Both the position numbers and the translations under genes were made by a program. A stretch of DNA of 64,000 bases. It comes from Robinsoniella peoriensis. GTDB lineage: Bacteria > Bacillota > Clostridia > Lachnospirales > Lachnospiraceae. The notes below the pieces were generated by a model. The model was given only the letters and a program-made list of their open reading frames with translations, ran no database searches and was not told where the DNA came from. The stretch lies in NCBI RefSeq assembly GCF_042680125.1, contig NZ_JBHTNY010000015.1; one strand, 5' to 3'. This document shows positions 10,124-19,136 of this stretch, piece by piece (within the stretch, counting starts at the first letter, position 1; every line of letters begins with the position of its first letter).

Positions 10124-10316
10124 CATAGAAAAGGAAAATGATCTGATAACAGACACCATTTACAAAAAATGAGTGAACGAATACCAGACCATCATATCCC
10201 CGCAAATATATGATAACATTTTTTTGGGATTAGTCAATGTTGTATTGGATAATTTTGGATGTAAATAATAAATTAATTATTTATTTTGTAACCTTATAAA
10301 TTTAAACAGGCATATT

Positions 10317-12140
10317 CTAAACAGATATCTTCTTTGCGGGAATTCGGATCTCTACTTCCGTCCCGTTTCCTTCATTGCTGCTGTATGCAAGGCCAAAGTC
10401 GGTGTTATTATAAAATAGCTGTAGTCGTTCATGCGTATTATAGATACCGATATTACTTCCTGAAATACTTTCCCCCGCTCCGGTGAGGATAATTTTTAGC
10501 TTATCTTCCGAGATTCCTACACCGTTGTCCGATACAATTAAGACTAAAACTTCATCTTCCAGCCAACCGGTAATCAGGATCGTTCCCATTTTTTCCTCTT
10601 TTTCAAATATACCATGCATAATGGCATTTTCCACCAGAGGCTGAAGAACCAGCTTGGGGATTTCGTAATCCATCATTTCATCCGGGACGTCAATAATAAA
10701 TTCTATTTTGTCCTGATAACGCATATTCTGCAGTTTTACATAAAGTGAAACCTGGGTAATCTCCTCTTTGAGGGAGATGGCTATATTTCCCTTATTCAGA
10801 GTCAGTTTGTAGAATTTCGACAGTGCCTGTACAGCTTCCGTCACCTTTTCCTCCTGATGGCTCAGGGAGAGCCAGTTAATCATATCCAGGGTGTTGTACA
10901 GAAAATGAGGATTTATCTGGGACTGCAGGGCTTTAAATTCAGCAATTCTAAGATCTTCTGCTGACTTAGCCTGATTATCCATCAGTGTATTCATCTCGGT
11001 ACTCATATAATTATACGTATCAATCAGATCACCTACCTCATCATGAATCTGCGCCGTTTCCATAGATACAGGACGTCCTGTCCGCACCGTCTTCATCTGG
11101 TTAATAACGGCACCCAGACGTTTTGTGATGGATCTGGAGAGGGTGGTAGCCATAATAAATGCCACACCCAGGAAGAAGAGGTAAAAAAGAACAAACTGTA
11201 CGATTAAAAGTTTTCCTTTGTTCTGCAGGGATTGTGCAGGTAAAATAGAAACCATATACCAGGAAGTATGGGTTACATTATAAAAGCCGGCATATACTTC
11301 TTTTCCGAGAACAGTTTTGGTAATGTAGTTATTTGACTGCATAAACGAGTCTTTAATCGTATCGTAGTTCATCAGATAAGTACCTGCATAAGCACTATCG
11401 GAAGAAGATACAAGGGCATTTCGTTCGTTTACTATATATGAGACGGTATTATTTTCTGATATTCCCTGCATAAGCAGCTGATCAATATTTTCCTGGGAAA
11501 AATAAACCACTACATAAATAGAAGGATCCTCGGGAGCTGCGGTCTGCTGCTTAATCTTACGTACATAGGACATTGATCCATAGTTTTCTACCTCTTTTGG
11601 AGAAAGGTAGAACTTCGGGCAGAACAGGGAAGGAATGGGAGTACTGTTAAATATGCCGCTCCAGTAAGATCCCCTTACCTCGCTGGAATGCAGAAATATA
11701 GACTTCTGCCCATTATAATCATCATAAAAATCTTCCGTGGGGAGATCCATATATATTTTTATATCCGTAATAAGATTTCCATCAATCATGGAATTGGTAA
11801 AAGTATAAAAATCTTCAGTTTTTGGAGAACGGAGCAGCTGTAGTAAGCGAAAGGAATTTTTTTCATTTAAAATATCCGTAAGATAAGCATTGTCCAGAAT
11901 GGAGTCACTTACTACATTGATCTGATCCATTGCCGCATTAATCGTAGAGGAGGAGTGCTTGGAAAAGTTCTGCTCCTGGCGTATCGTTTCGGATACAATG
12001 GTATCATACATCTGACCGTAAAAAAAATACGCAATTACAATAGTCGGAATAATGATCAGCACCAGATGGGTGATCATAAATTTGGACTGCAGCCGCATAT
12101 TAGAATACAAATCTTTCAGTGGCTGTAGCGGTTTTATCAT
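10317..12140 (-). CDS. YesM-type sensor histidine kinase
   Basis: A 607-residue membrane kinase of the His_kinase (LytS/YesM) class. A first membrane segment lies at about 22-42 (L-V-L-I-I-I-P-T-I-V-I-A-Y-F). A large extracellular, probably Cache-like, sensor follows, then a second membrane segment (about 300-322) and a HAMP linker. The kinase core has the family signature Q-S-Q-I-N-P-H-F-L-Y-N with phospho-acceptor His412, and a HATPase domain with V-E-N-A and D-N-G-V-G-I. The start codon overlaps the stop of the upstream regulator by four bases (ATGA), so translation is coupled and the two are partners. It is the last gene of a three-gene minus-strand operon divergent from the rhamnose-type importer. 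The ligand is presumably a carbohydrate, but no residue shows which. Confidence 0.92.
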   Translation of the reverse strand: MIKPLQPLKDLYSNMRLQSKFMITHLVLIIIPTIVIAYFFYGQMYDTIVSETIRQEQNFSKHSSSTINAAMDQINVVSDSILDNAYLTDILNEKNSFRLLQLLRSPKTEDFYTFTNSMIDGNLITDIKIYMDLPTEDFYDDYNGQKSIFLHSSEVRGSYWSGIFNSTPIPSLFCPKFYLSPKEVENYGSMSYVRKIKQQTAAPEDPSIYVVVYFSQENIDQLLMQGISENNTVSYIVNERNALVSSSDSAYAGTYLMNYDTIKDSFMQSNNYITKTVLGKEVYAGFYNVTHTSWYMVSILPAQSLQNKGKLLIVQFVLFYLFFLGVAFIMATTLSRSITKRLGAVINQMKTVRTGRPVSMETAQIHDEVGDLIDTYNYMSTEMNTLMDNQAKSAEDLRIAEFKALQSQINPHFLYNTLDMINWLSLSHQEEKVTEAVQALSKFYKLTLNKGNIAISLKEEITQVSLYVKLQNMRYQDKIEFIIDVPDEMMDYEIPKLVLQPLVENAIMHGIFEKEEKMGTILITGWLEDEVLVLIVSDNGVGISEDKLKIILTGAGESISGSNIGIYNTHERLQLFYNNTDFGLAYSSNEGNGTEVEIRIPAKKISV

Positions 12141-13687
12141 TTCAGCACCTTCTCCCTGTACTCAGAAGGTGAGAGCCCAACGATTTTTTTAAAACTCTTG
12201 CTAAAATAATTACCATCGGAATATCCTACTTTAGAGGAAATATCGGTAATCTTGTACCTGGGGTCTGATAGGAGCTGTTTTGCCTTCTCCATACGGTAAT
12301 CCGTAATATACTGGTTCAATGTCTGCTGCGTTTCTGTTTTAAACAAAGTGCAGACATAAGATGTAGAGAGATAGACATGTTCGCTGATATCTTTCACAGA
12401 TAACGTATCATTCATAAAATTCTTCTGAATAAATTCTTTAATCATGAAAATGGTAGAATTTTCCGAAACCTGGTTATTAAGTGCCTCAAAATAATCGTCT
12501 ATCTTACTGAGCAGTGATTTATGCAGCTCTGCCAAAGTCTGAAATTTCTCAATATATTCTAAGATACTTTCAATTTGAGCCTCGGTCCCGGCGGTTACCT
12601 GCTGGGATCTACAGCTGTTCTGAACAATCATGAACAGTTTGTAGTATATATCCCGTACCTGATTCGGCAGATAAGACCGGTTATTTTTAAAATAATTAAA
12701 AATATGATTCAATATGCCGGCTGCCGCATCTTTATTTTTATCAGACAGAGCTTCTGCAAAAGCAGAGGAAGGATCGGTAAACACGGAAGTAGATAAAGTA
12801 GTTGAATTCATATCAGTCAGGATGCTGTTGTAATCATAGAAAAAGCTGCTCTGCAGCAGTATAACAGCCTGGCTATAGGAATGGTAAACTTTATGTATAT
12901 CATTTACCGTATTGCCAACGACAATAAAAAAAGTCCCTATCTCACTATACAGAGATTTCAGGTATTCTGAACACTTCAGTATAATTTCAGGAGAAGGTTT
13001 TACCGTTCCGAAAATATGATATACAATATGCTGTTCGTGTTTACTTACGTGTATACTCTGCAAATGGTATTTCAGCAAGAATGAGTCTAACTGTTTGTGT
13101 ATGGTATTGATGGAATTCCCCATGTTTTCATTAAAGTTGTCGGTTAACTTCACAATTAATGTGGTGAAGTATAGGATGGAACTGGGCGGATATTGAAAAT
13201 CATGCAGTAAATCGTCTATTCCTTCCACATCCTGGGAGGGATAGGTTAAAAGCAGTGCCAGTCTGGAGGATCGTTCCAGAGAAAGTAATGTCTCTGACTG
13301 TTTGGTACGGTTCAACTGTTTGTTCTCTTCAATTGCTTCCAGTACAGCTTCTTCAATTTCAAGAGGATCCAAAGGTTTTTCTACATAATTAATAGCTTTT
13401 AATTTGATAGCCGCCTTTAGATACTCTTTATCTGAATATCCGCTCATGAATATAATGCATGCATCCGGCAGGATCAATTTTATCTTCTCTGCCATTGCAA
13501 TACCGTCCATTCTGGGCATTCTTACATCACTCAGTACAATTTGCGGTTTTTCCTTTTTTGCAGTCTCAAGACCATTAATTCCATCATCAGCCAGAAAAAT
13601 GTCAAATATACCCAGGGATCTCCAGTTCACAGAAGACATTAATCCCTCTCTTGTTAATTGTTCGTCATCTACTATTAGTAATTTCAT
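12137..13687 (-). CDS. YesN-type response regulator (REC + AraC HTH)
   Basis: A 516-residue regulator: receiver domain (1-120) with acidic pocket D7-D8, phospho-acceptor Asp54 in L-S-D-V-R-M-P-R-M-D-G and Lys in V-E-K-P-L; a long variable middle region (about 130-400); and an AraC-type double helix-turn-helix at the C-terminus (about 415-516, ending G-L-S-P-S-E-Y-R). Regulators of this class are phosphorylated by the paired YesM kinase and activate glycan-utilisation operons. The paired kinase follows with a four-base overlap. The start ATG has GGGAG about ten bases upstream. That site lies next to an 11-base inverted repeat that could affect initiation (see 13688-13755). Confidence 0.92.
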   Translation of the reverse strand: MKLLIVDDEQLTREGLMSSVNWRSLGIFDIFLADDGINGLETAKKEKPQIVLSDVRMPRMDGIAMAEKIKLILPDACIIFMSGYSDKEYLKAAIKLKAINYVEKPLDPLEIEEAVLEAIEENKQLNRTKQSETLLSLERSSRLALLLTYPSQDVEGIDDLLHDFQYPPSSILYFTTLIVKLTDNFNENMGNSINTIHKQLDSFLLKYHLQSIHVSKHEQHIVYHIFGTVKPSPEIILKCSEYLKSLYSEIGTFFIVVGNTVNDIHKVYHSYSQAVILLQSSFFYDYNSILTDMNSTTLSTSVFTDPSSAFAEALSDKNKDAAAGILNHIFNYFKNNRSYLPNQVRDIYYKLFMIVQNSCRSQQVTAGTEAQIESILEYIEKFQTLAELHKSLLSKIDDYFEALNNQVSENSTIFMIKEFIQKNFMNDTLSVKDISEHVYLSTSYVCTLFKTETQQTLNQYITDYRMEKAKQLLSDPRYKITDISSKVGYSDGNYFSKSFKKIVGLSPSEYREKVLK

Positions 13688-13755
13688 CTATTGTAATCTC
13701 CCTGATTGTGATAGCTACAGTTACATTTTAACAAAATATAAAAAGATTACAATAG
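13688..13755 (-). promoter_or_regulatory. Inverted repeat spanning the leader of the YesN gene
   Basis: Two perfect 11-base arms, CTATTGTAATC (13688-13698) and GATTACAATAG (13745-13755), enclose the Shine-Dalgarno region. The inner arm touches the ATG at 13687. In mRNA they could form a stem that hides the ribosome site; as DNA they could be a dimeric operator with centres 57 bases apart. Confidence 0.5.
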
Positions 13756-13769
13756 AAATCGCCGTTTAT

Positions 13770-15221
13770 TCACAAATTCTCGTTATTAATGCATCTTTGA
13801 TATTCAGAAGGGGACATATTTGTGCATTTTGTAAATACTCTCGTAAATTGCTGACTGCTGCAAAAGCCTGTTAAAGAAGCAATTTCTTTAATGGAAAGCT
13901 GCGGCTGTTCCTTTAATTTCCGTTTTGCATTTGCGATCCGTATCTCTTCCAGATATTCTGTATAACGGATTCCGGTCTTTTCACGGAATACCTGAAAGAG
14001 ATAATCCGGGGTACGCCCAAACAGTTGGGCAAGGTTTTGTACTTCTATGTCATGGGTATAATTTTCCCTGATATACTGTTTTATTTTTTCTGACAAATCA
14101 TAATCAGAAGATTCAGGGGAGGCTCCATGTATATCCTGTATTTTTTCCTGTACAGATTGTATAAAGAAGGAAAATGATTCCGTGTGAAATAAATCTCCCG
14201 TTACCGCTTTCAGATACAGGGAAAGATTGTATTTTTCACATCTGGCGAAAACACCTTCCAGTGAGGAAACAGGAAAAGAAGGGTTTATCGCCTGATAAAG
14301 CAGAGATTCTTCTTTTTCCAAAAATCCTAAAATAATCAGATTAATCATCCTGTTTAATTTTTGCAGGGCATCTTCAGCAACAGACTGCTCCAAATCGTGA
14401 TAGGGAATCAAATTGCCATATTCACAGAGGCTCCGGAAGGTTGCGTGGTCTGATATATTTTCAGCAGTTTTAAAACATTCCCGTAAGGTATTGCAGCAAA
14501 AGCAGATTACGCTCAGCGGAGAGCGATTCTTCCTGGTCAGGTTCTGGAGAAAAGTAAGGGTCTCCCGGCGCATAGGGTCTTCTTTTAATAGGATAAGAAG
14601 CGCACCGTCATCCAGATATAGAAAACCATTGCATACAGGAGTTGATGAGTTGGCTGAAAAATAATCCTGGATCCTGGTCTGGATCTGTTGATACATGGAA
14701 TACTGTTCATGAAAGTCAGGGGAGTCCGCATACAGTACATATCCCTGGTATTCGGCAGGATAGTCCTCCGGAATCTCTCCATAAGACTGGAAACTATTAT
14801 AATCCTGGATCAGCTGATGCGGAAAATTGTTATAACTGACCCATTTTAACTTTTCCAGTTTTTTACTGACCTGTAACAGGCTTCTGTTAATATCCTCTAA
14901 CGTAATTGGCTTCACCAGATAATCCTTTGCACCCAGTTGGATTGCTTTCTGGGCATAATGGAAGTCTGAATATCCGCTGAGAATTACAATATTGGCATTG
15001 GGACAGTGTCTTTTTGTTTCCTCAAACCCTTCTATTCTATCCATTAAGGGCATTTTTATATCCAGGAATATGAGATCCGGGTGCGTTTCTTTTGAAACCG
15101 TTACCAATTCCTTTATGTTATTTGCTTCAAATATTCTATGAAGTCCGGGATATTCTTTGTGGATCATACAGGTGAGCCCCTGGCGTGACATTTTATCGTC
15201 ATCTGCAATTAATATTTTCAT
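13770..15221 (-). CDS. Second response regulator (REC + AraC HTH), no kinase of its own
   Basis: A 483-residue regulator. The receiver domain (1-120) has D7-D8-D9, phospho-acceptor Asp54 in F-L-D-I-K-M-P-L-M-D and conserved Lys in L-V-K-P-I. A variable middle domain follows, then an AraC helix-turn-helix region (about 380-483, ending N-M-S-P-S-E-Y-Q). It is the first gene of the operon that continues, 82 bases later, with the YesN/YesM pair, so one kinase is accompanied by two regulators. It is divergent from the rhamnose-type importer, which makes that importer its most likely target. An AGGAGG site (GAAGGAGGATT-like, on the minus strand near 15226-15233) supports the start. It may be phosphorylated by the same kinase or by another of the YesM proteins in the region. 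Confidence 0.9.
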   Translation of the reverse strand: MKILIADDDKMSRQGLTCMIHKEYPGLHRIFEANNIKELVTVSKETHPDLIFLDIKMPLMDRIEGFEETKRHCPNANIVILSGYSDFHYAQKAIQLGAKDYLVKPITLEDINRSLLQVSKKLEKLKWVSYNNFPHQLIQDYNSFQSYGEIPEDYPAEYQGYVLYADSPDFHEQYSMYQQIQTRIQDYFSANSSTPVCNGFLYLDDGALLILLKEDPMRRETLTFLQNLTRKNRSPLSVICFCCNTLRECFKTAENISDHATFRSLCEYGNLIPYHDLEQSVAEDALQKLNRMINLIILGFLEKEESLLYQAINPSFPVSSLEGVFARCEKYNLSLYLKAVTGDLFHTESFSFFIQSVQEKIQDIHGASPESSDYDLSEKIKQYIRENYTHDIEVQNLAQLFGRTPDYLFQVFREKTGIRYTEYLEEIRIANAKRKLKEQPQLSIKEIASLTGFCSSQQFTRVFTKCTNMSPSEYQRCINNENL

Positions 15222-15522
15222 TTATGAGAATCCTCCTTATAAGATAATAGTACGATGTTATTTTCTGTGATCATTATAGCAGATAAATGTATGATTGTAT
15301 CAGTCATATCATAGATTTTCTGTTAACAAATCATAAACTCAGAGATACTGGATAAATAAACCTTTTTAGCTATTATATGGACAGATTGTTCATAATTTAT
15401 TCAAAATTCAAAAATATTTTACCCTGAATCCAATTATTTTCCTGTATAAATTAAATTAGCCAGATGATAGGATATTAATAGATCAAAGATAAATGAAAAA
15501 AGATAAGGGAGGAGAATAAAAG
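15222..15522. promoter_or_regulatory. Divergent control region between regulator operon and rhamnose-type importer
   Basis: This 301-base AT-rich region has no gene. On the minus strand an extended -10 (TGCTATAAT, -10 at 15273-15278) probably serves the regulator operon. On the plus strand TGTATAAAT (15443-15451) is a weak -10 candidate without a good -35, consistent with activator-dependent expression of the importer. No convincing operator repeat was identified by eye. Confidence 0.5.
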
Positions 15523-17025
15523 GTGTCTGAGTATGTTCTTGAATTAAAAGGTATTACAAAGATATTTCCAGGTGTAAAGGCTCTTGACAAGGTACATTTT
15601 CAATTGAAAAAGGGCGAGATACATGCACTGATGGGTGAAAACGGCGCCGGAAAATCCACGTTTATAAAAGTTATTACAGGTGTACATAAAGCAGAAGAGG
15701 GCGAGATGTTCCTGGATGGCAAGCCTGTAAATTTTAAAGGTCCAAAGGATGCACAGAAAGTAGGAATCGCAGCAATTTACCAGCATGTTACTTCCTATCC
15801 GCATCTTACGGTTACCGAAAATATTTTCATGGGTCATGAAGATGTAAAACACGGCATGATCCAGTGGAAGAAAATGAATGAAGAGGCAAATAAGCTCCTG
15901 AAAGAATTAAATGCAGATTTCGATGCAACTGCAGAAATGGGATCCTTAAGTGTTGCGCAGCAGCAGATGGTAGAAATTGCCAAAGCACTGTCTATGAAAG
16001 CCAGAATCATCATCATGGATGAGCCTACGGCAGCGCTTACCAAAAGAGAGTCCGAAGAACTTTACAAAATAGCGGAAAAGCTTCGGGACGAAGGAGCATC
16101 CATTATTTTCATCTCCCATAGATTTGAAGATATGTATCGGTTGGCAAGTAAAGTTACCGTATTCCGGGATTCCCAATATATCGGAACATATGGTGTAGAT
16201 GGAATCACCAATGCAGACCTGATCAAAGCCATGGTTGGACGTGAAATTAATGATTTGTTCCCGAAACCGGATGTTAAGCTTGGCCAGGAAGTATTGAGAG
16301 TAGAAAAATTAAGCCGCCAGGGATATTTCAAAAATGTATCCTTTAGCGTGAAAAAAGGTGAAATCCTGGGACTTACCGGACTGGTAGGAGCCGGACGTAC
16401 CGAGGTAGTACAGACCATATTTGGAGTGGAGAAGTTTGATTCAGGCAAGGTTTACCTGGAAGGAAAAGAAGTACATATCAAACAGCCTTCAGATGCCATG
16501 CAGTTAGGTATCGGTCTTCTGCCGGAAGACAGGCAGCATCAGGGTCTGATCTTAGACTGGGGAATCGGAAGAAATATTACACTTGCAGAACTCAGCAAAT
16601 ATTCTAAAAATGGAATTACCAACGATAAAGCTGAAAGAGAAGCCGCGAAAAAGCTGGCAGAGGAAGTGGATACAAAGGCTGTTACCATATTTGATAAAGC
16701 AAGTTCACTGTCCGGCGGAAATCAGCAGAAGGTTGTTGTAGCAAAATTACTTTCCTCAGACCTTAAGGTAATCATCCTGGATGAGCCGACAAAGGGTGTT
16801 GACGTTGGAGCCAAAGCAGCAATTTATGAGATCATGGGTGATCTGGCAAAGAAGGGTTATGCGATAATAATGATTTCTTCTGAAATGCCTGAGATCCTGG
16901 GTATGAGTGATAGAATCGTAGTTATGTGTCAGGGTAAAGTAACCGGAGAATTAAACCGTGAGGAAGCAACCCAGGAGGGCATCTTAAAATATGCGATGGC
17001 CAAATCTTCCGGCGATGCAAACTAG
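15523..17025 (+). CDS. Sugar ABC importer ATPase, two-domain (RbsA/RhaT-type)
   Basis: A 500-residue cytoplasmic ATPase with two ABC domains in tandem, as in carbohydrate-uptake transporter 2 (CUT2) systems. The first domain has Walker A G-E-N-G-A-G-K-S-T, Q-loop and Walker B I-I-M-D-E-P-T. The second has the signature L-S-G-G-N-Q-Q-K-V and Walker B V-I-I-L-D-E-P-T-K-G-V-D-V. GTG is the start, preceded by AAGGGAGGAG at good spacing; no upstream ATG fits. It leads an operon with two permeases, a lipoprotein and L-rhamnose mutarotase, which points to rhamnose as the substrate. It is about 60% similar by eye to the ATPase at 24622-26130. Confidence 0.93.
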   Translation: MSEYVLELKGITKIFPGVKALDKVHFQLKKGEIHALMGENGAGKSTFIKVITGVHKAEEGEMFLDGKPVNFKGPKDAQKVGIAAIYQHVTSYPHLTVTENIFMGHEDVKHGMIQWKKMNEEANKLLKELNADFDATAEMGSLSVAQQQMVEIAKALSMKARIIIMDEPTAALTKRESEELYKIAEKLRDEGASIIFISHRFEDMYRLASKVTVFRDSQYIGTYGVDGITNADLIKAMVGREINDLFPKPDVKLGQEVLRVEKLSRQGYFKNVSFSVKKGEILGLTGLVGAGRTEVVQTIFGVEKFDSGKVYLEGKEVHIKQPSDAMQLGIGLLPEDRQHQGLILDWGIGRNITLAELSKYSKNGITNDKAEREAAKKLAEEVDTKAVTIFDKASSLSGGNQQKVVVAKLLSSDLKVIILDEPTKGVDVGAKAAIYEIMGDLAKKGYAIIMISSEMPEILGMSDRIVVMCQGKVTGELNREEATQEGILKYAMAKSSGDAN

Positions 17026-17046
17026 AAAGGAGAGGCAAACAACAAA

Positions 17047-18048
17047 ATGGAAAAGAAATTTAGTCTAAAAAAATTAACCAGCTCTCGTGAAATGAGTTTG
17101 CTCCTGGTAGTTATCGTACTTTGTATCTTTATACAATTTCGAAACAGCTCTTTCCTGACGGGTACGGTTATTGTAGAAATGTTAAAGAATTATTCCGTAA
17201 CAATGATTCTTGCACTTGGTATGATGTGTGTGTTACTGATCGGAGGAATTGATATTTCCATCGGATCCACCATAGCATTATCCGGTATGGGAAGTGCTCT
17301 CATGATGAGAGATGGAGTATTTTCAAATACGTTATTAGGTTTTGTAATGTCAATTCTGATCGGATTGGTATGCGGACTTGTAATCGGTCTGGTAATCTCA
17401 AAAGGAAAAGTATTACCGATTATTGCAACACTTGGTTTTATGAATATTTACAGAGGTCTGACATATCTGATTGCAAACAGCCAATGGGTAGCTGCATATC
17501 AGGTACCGGAGAAATTTAAGGCATTTGCTCAGAGCAATTATTTGACATTTGGATTAGTTAATAATCTGGTTACCATTATGATTATCTGTTATATTATTTT
17601 CTTCATCGTCATGAAATGGACCAGAACAGGAAGGAAGATCTACGCAATCGGTAGTAATCCGGAAGCAGCAGAGATTTCAGGTATTAGAATCGACAACATT
17701 AAGTTATTAGTATATTCCCTGATGGGAGCCATTTGTGGTCTGGCAGGTGCAATGTGGGTATCAGTATATGCATCAGCTCAGGGAGATATGGCTACCGGAA
17801 TTGAAATGGATGTTATCGCAGCCTGTGTAATTGGAGGTGTAAGTTTAACCGGAGGCCGCGGAAGCGTGGTCGGAGTATTCTTAGGATCACTTACAATTGC
17901 TATTATAGGAAAAGCGCTTCCATTAATTGGAGTATCCCAATTCTGGCAGAGCGCAATAAAAGGTGTTATTATATTAGTTGCTGTTATCCTGAATGTTATG
18001 GCTCAGAGAGTTATGGATAAGAATAATCTGAAAGGAAGGGAGATGTAA
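17047..18048 (+). CDS. Sugar ABC importer permease (RbsC/RhaP-type)
   Basis: A 333-residue integral membrane protein with about 8-10 hydrophobic segments and the CUT2 permease signatures G-G-I-D-I-S-I-G-S near 75 and G-G-V-S-L-T-G-G-R-G near 265. It forms the channel with the next permease. The start ATG lies 21 bases after the ATPase stop behind AAAGGAGAGG. The family does not determine the sugar; neighbouring rhamnose mutarotase suggests L-rhamnose. Confidence 0.92.
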   Translation: MEKKFSLKKLTSSREMSLLLVVIVLCIFIQFRNSSFLTGTVIVEMLKNYSVTMILALGMMCVLLIGGIDISIGSTIALSGMGSALMMRDGVFSNTLLGFVMSILIGLVCGLVIGLVISKGKVLPIIATLGFMNIYRGLTYLIANSQWVAAYQVPEKFKAFAQSNYLTFGLVNNLVTIMIICYIIFFIVMKWTRTGRKIYAIGSNPEAAEISGIRIDNIKLLVYSLMGAICGLAGAMWVSVYASAQGDMATGIEMDVIAACVIGGVSLTGGRGSVVGVFLGSLTIAIIGKALPLIGVSQFWQSAIKGVIILVAVILNVMAQRVMDKNNLKGREM

Positions 18049-18050
18049 TC

Positions 18051-19064
18051 ATGGCAACAAAATCTGGAAGAACAATATCAGCAGAAAAGAAATCATCATG
18101 GAAACAGACCCTTCTGAAATGGGAAACATTTTTAATAATTTTGTTTATTGCCGTTAATGTTATGAACTCCTTCATTTCACCCAACTATTTAAGTGTATCA
18201 GGATTATTTACGGCCACCTCATCTTTCCTGGAAAAAGCATTCATTGCTTTGCCAATGGCTTATATCCTGGTACTGGGTGAAATCGACATCTCAGTTGGTT
18301 CTATTGTAGCATTATCAGCGGTTTTAATGTCACTGGCATATAACGCAGGAGTCCCAATGGGGCTTGCAATCATTATCTGTTTATTGGTTGGAACTGCATG
18401 TGGTTTTTTAAACGGTCTGATTCTTACGAAGTTTACAGAATTAGCACCTATGATTGTAACATTAGGAACTCAGATATTATTCAGAGGTATTGCTGAAATT
18501 CTCTTAGGAGACCAGGCAGCCGGAGGATTGACTAGCGTTGAATGGTTCAGTAATTTATACTGGGGTTCCATTGGACCGGTACCTTACATGTTTATCGTAT
18601 TTGTAATCTGTGCAGTAGCTTTTGGACTGGTATTACATAAAACCACTTTCGGAAGAAGAATTTATGCAATCGGAAGTAACCGTCTGGCAGCTGAATATGC
18701 AGGTATCCACGTACAGAAACTTCGCTTGATCGTATATACGATCGCAGGTACATTTTCAGCAGTAACAGCAGTTTTCCTGGCAGCCCGGATGGGAAGTACC
18801 CGTTCCAATATAGCGGCGGGATATGAACTGGAAGCGATCTCCATGGTAGTATTGGGAGGTATCTCAACCGCAGGCGGTAAAGGTAATTTTCCGGGAACAG
18901 TTATTGCGATTTTTATCATTGGTTTCTTAAGATATGGATTAGGATTGATCAATGTACCATCTCAGGTAATGTTAGTTATCATTGGAGCATTACTGGTAGT
19001 AGCAGTTATGATTCCAAATATAAATATTGGAAAACTTTTAAAGAAAAAAGAAGCAGCAAACTAA
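18051..19064 (+). CDS. Sugar ABC importer permease (RbsC/RhaQ-type)
   Basis: A 337-residue multi-pass membrane protein paired with the preceding permease; its ATG follows only two bases after that stop, so translation is coupled. CUT2 signatures are G-E-I-D-I-S-V-G-S near 80 and G-G-I-S-T-A-G-G-K-G near 268. It ends with a short K-K-K-E-A-A-N tail, unlike its paralogue at 22355-23614, which carries an extra 80-residue tail. Together with the ATPase and lipoprotein it would import a monosaccharide, probably L-rhamnose. Confidence 0.92.
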   Translation: MATKSGRTISAEKKSSWKQTLLKWETFLIILFIAVNVMNSFISPNYLSVSGLFTATSSFLEKAFIALPMAYILVLGEIDISVGSIVALSAVLMSLAYNAGVPMGLAIIICLLVGTACGFLNGLILTKFTELAPMIVTLGTQILFRGIAEILLGDQAAGGLTSVEWFSNLYWGSIGPVPYMFIVFVICAVAFGLVLHKTTFGRRIYAIGSNRLAAEYAGIHVQKLRLIVYTIAGTFSAVTAVFLAARMGSTRSNIAAGYELEAISMVVLGGISTAGGKGNFPGTVIAIFIIGFLRYGLGLINVPSQVMLVIIGALLVVAVMIPNINIGKLLKKKEAAN

Positions 19065-19136
19065 AAATCTATTAACGGTACTTACACCAAAGGGTGTTAT
19101 GTATAAAACTATTTATTCCAAGGGAGGAAATAAAGA

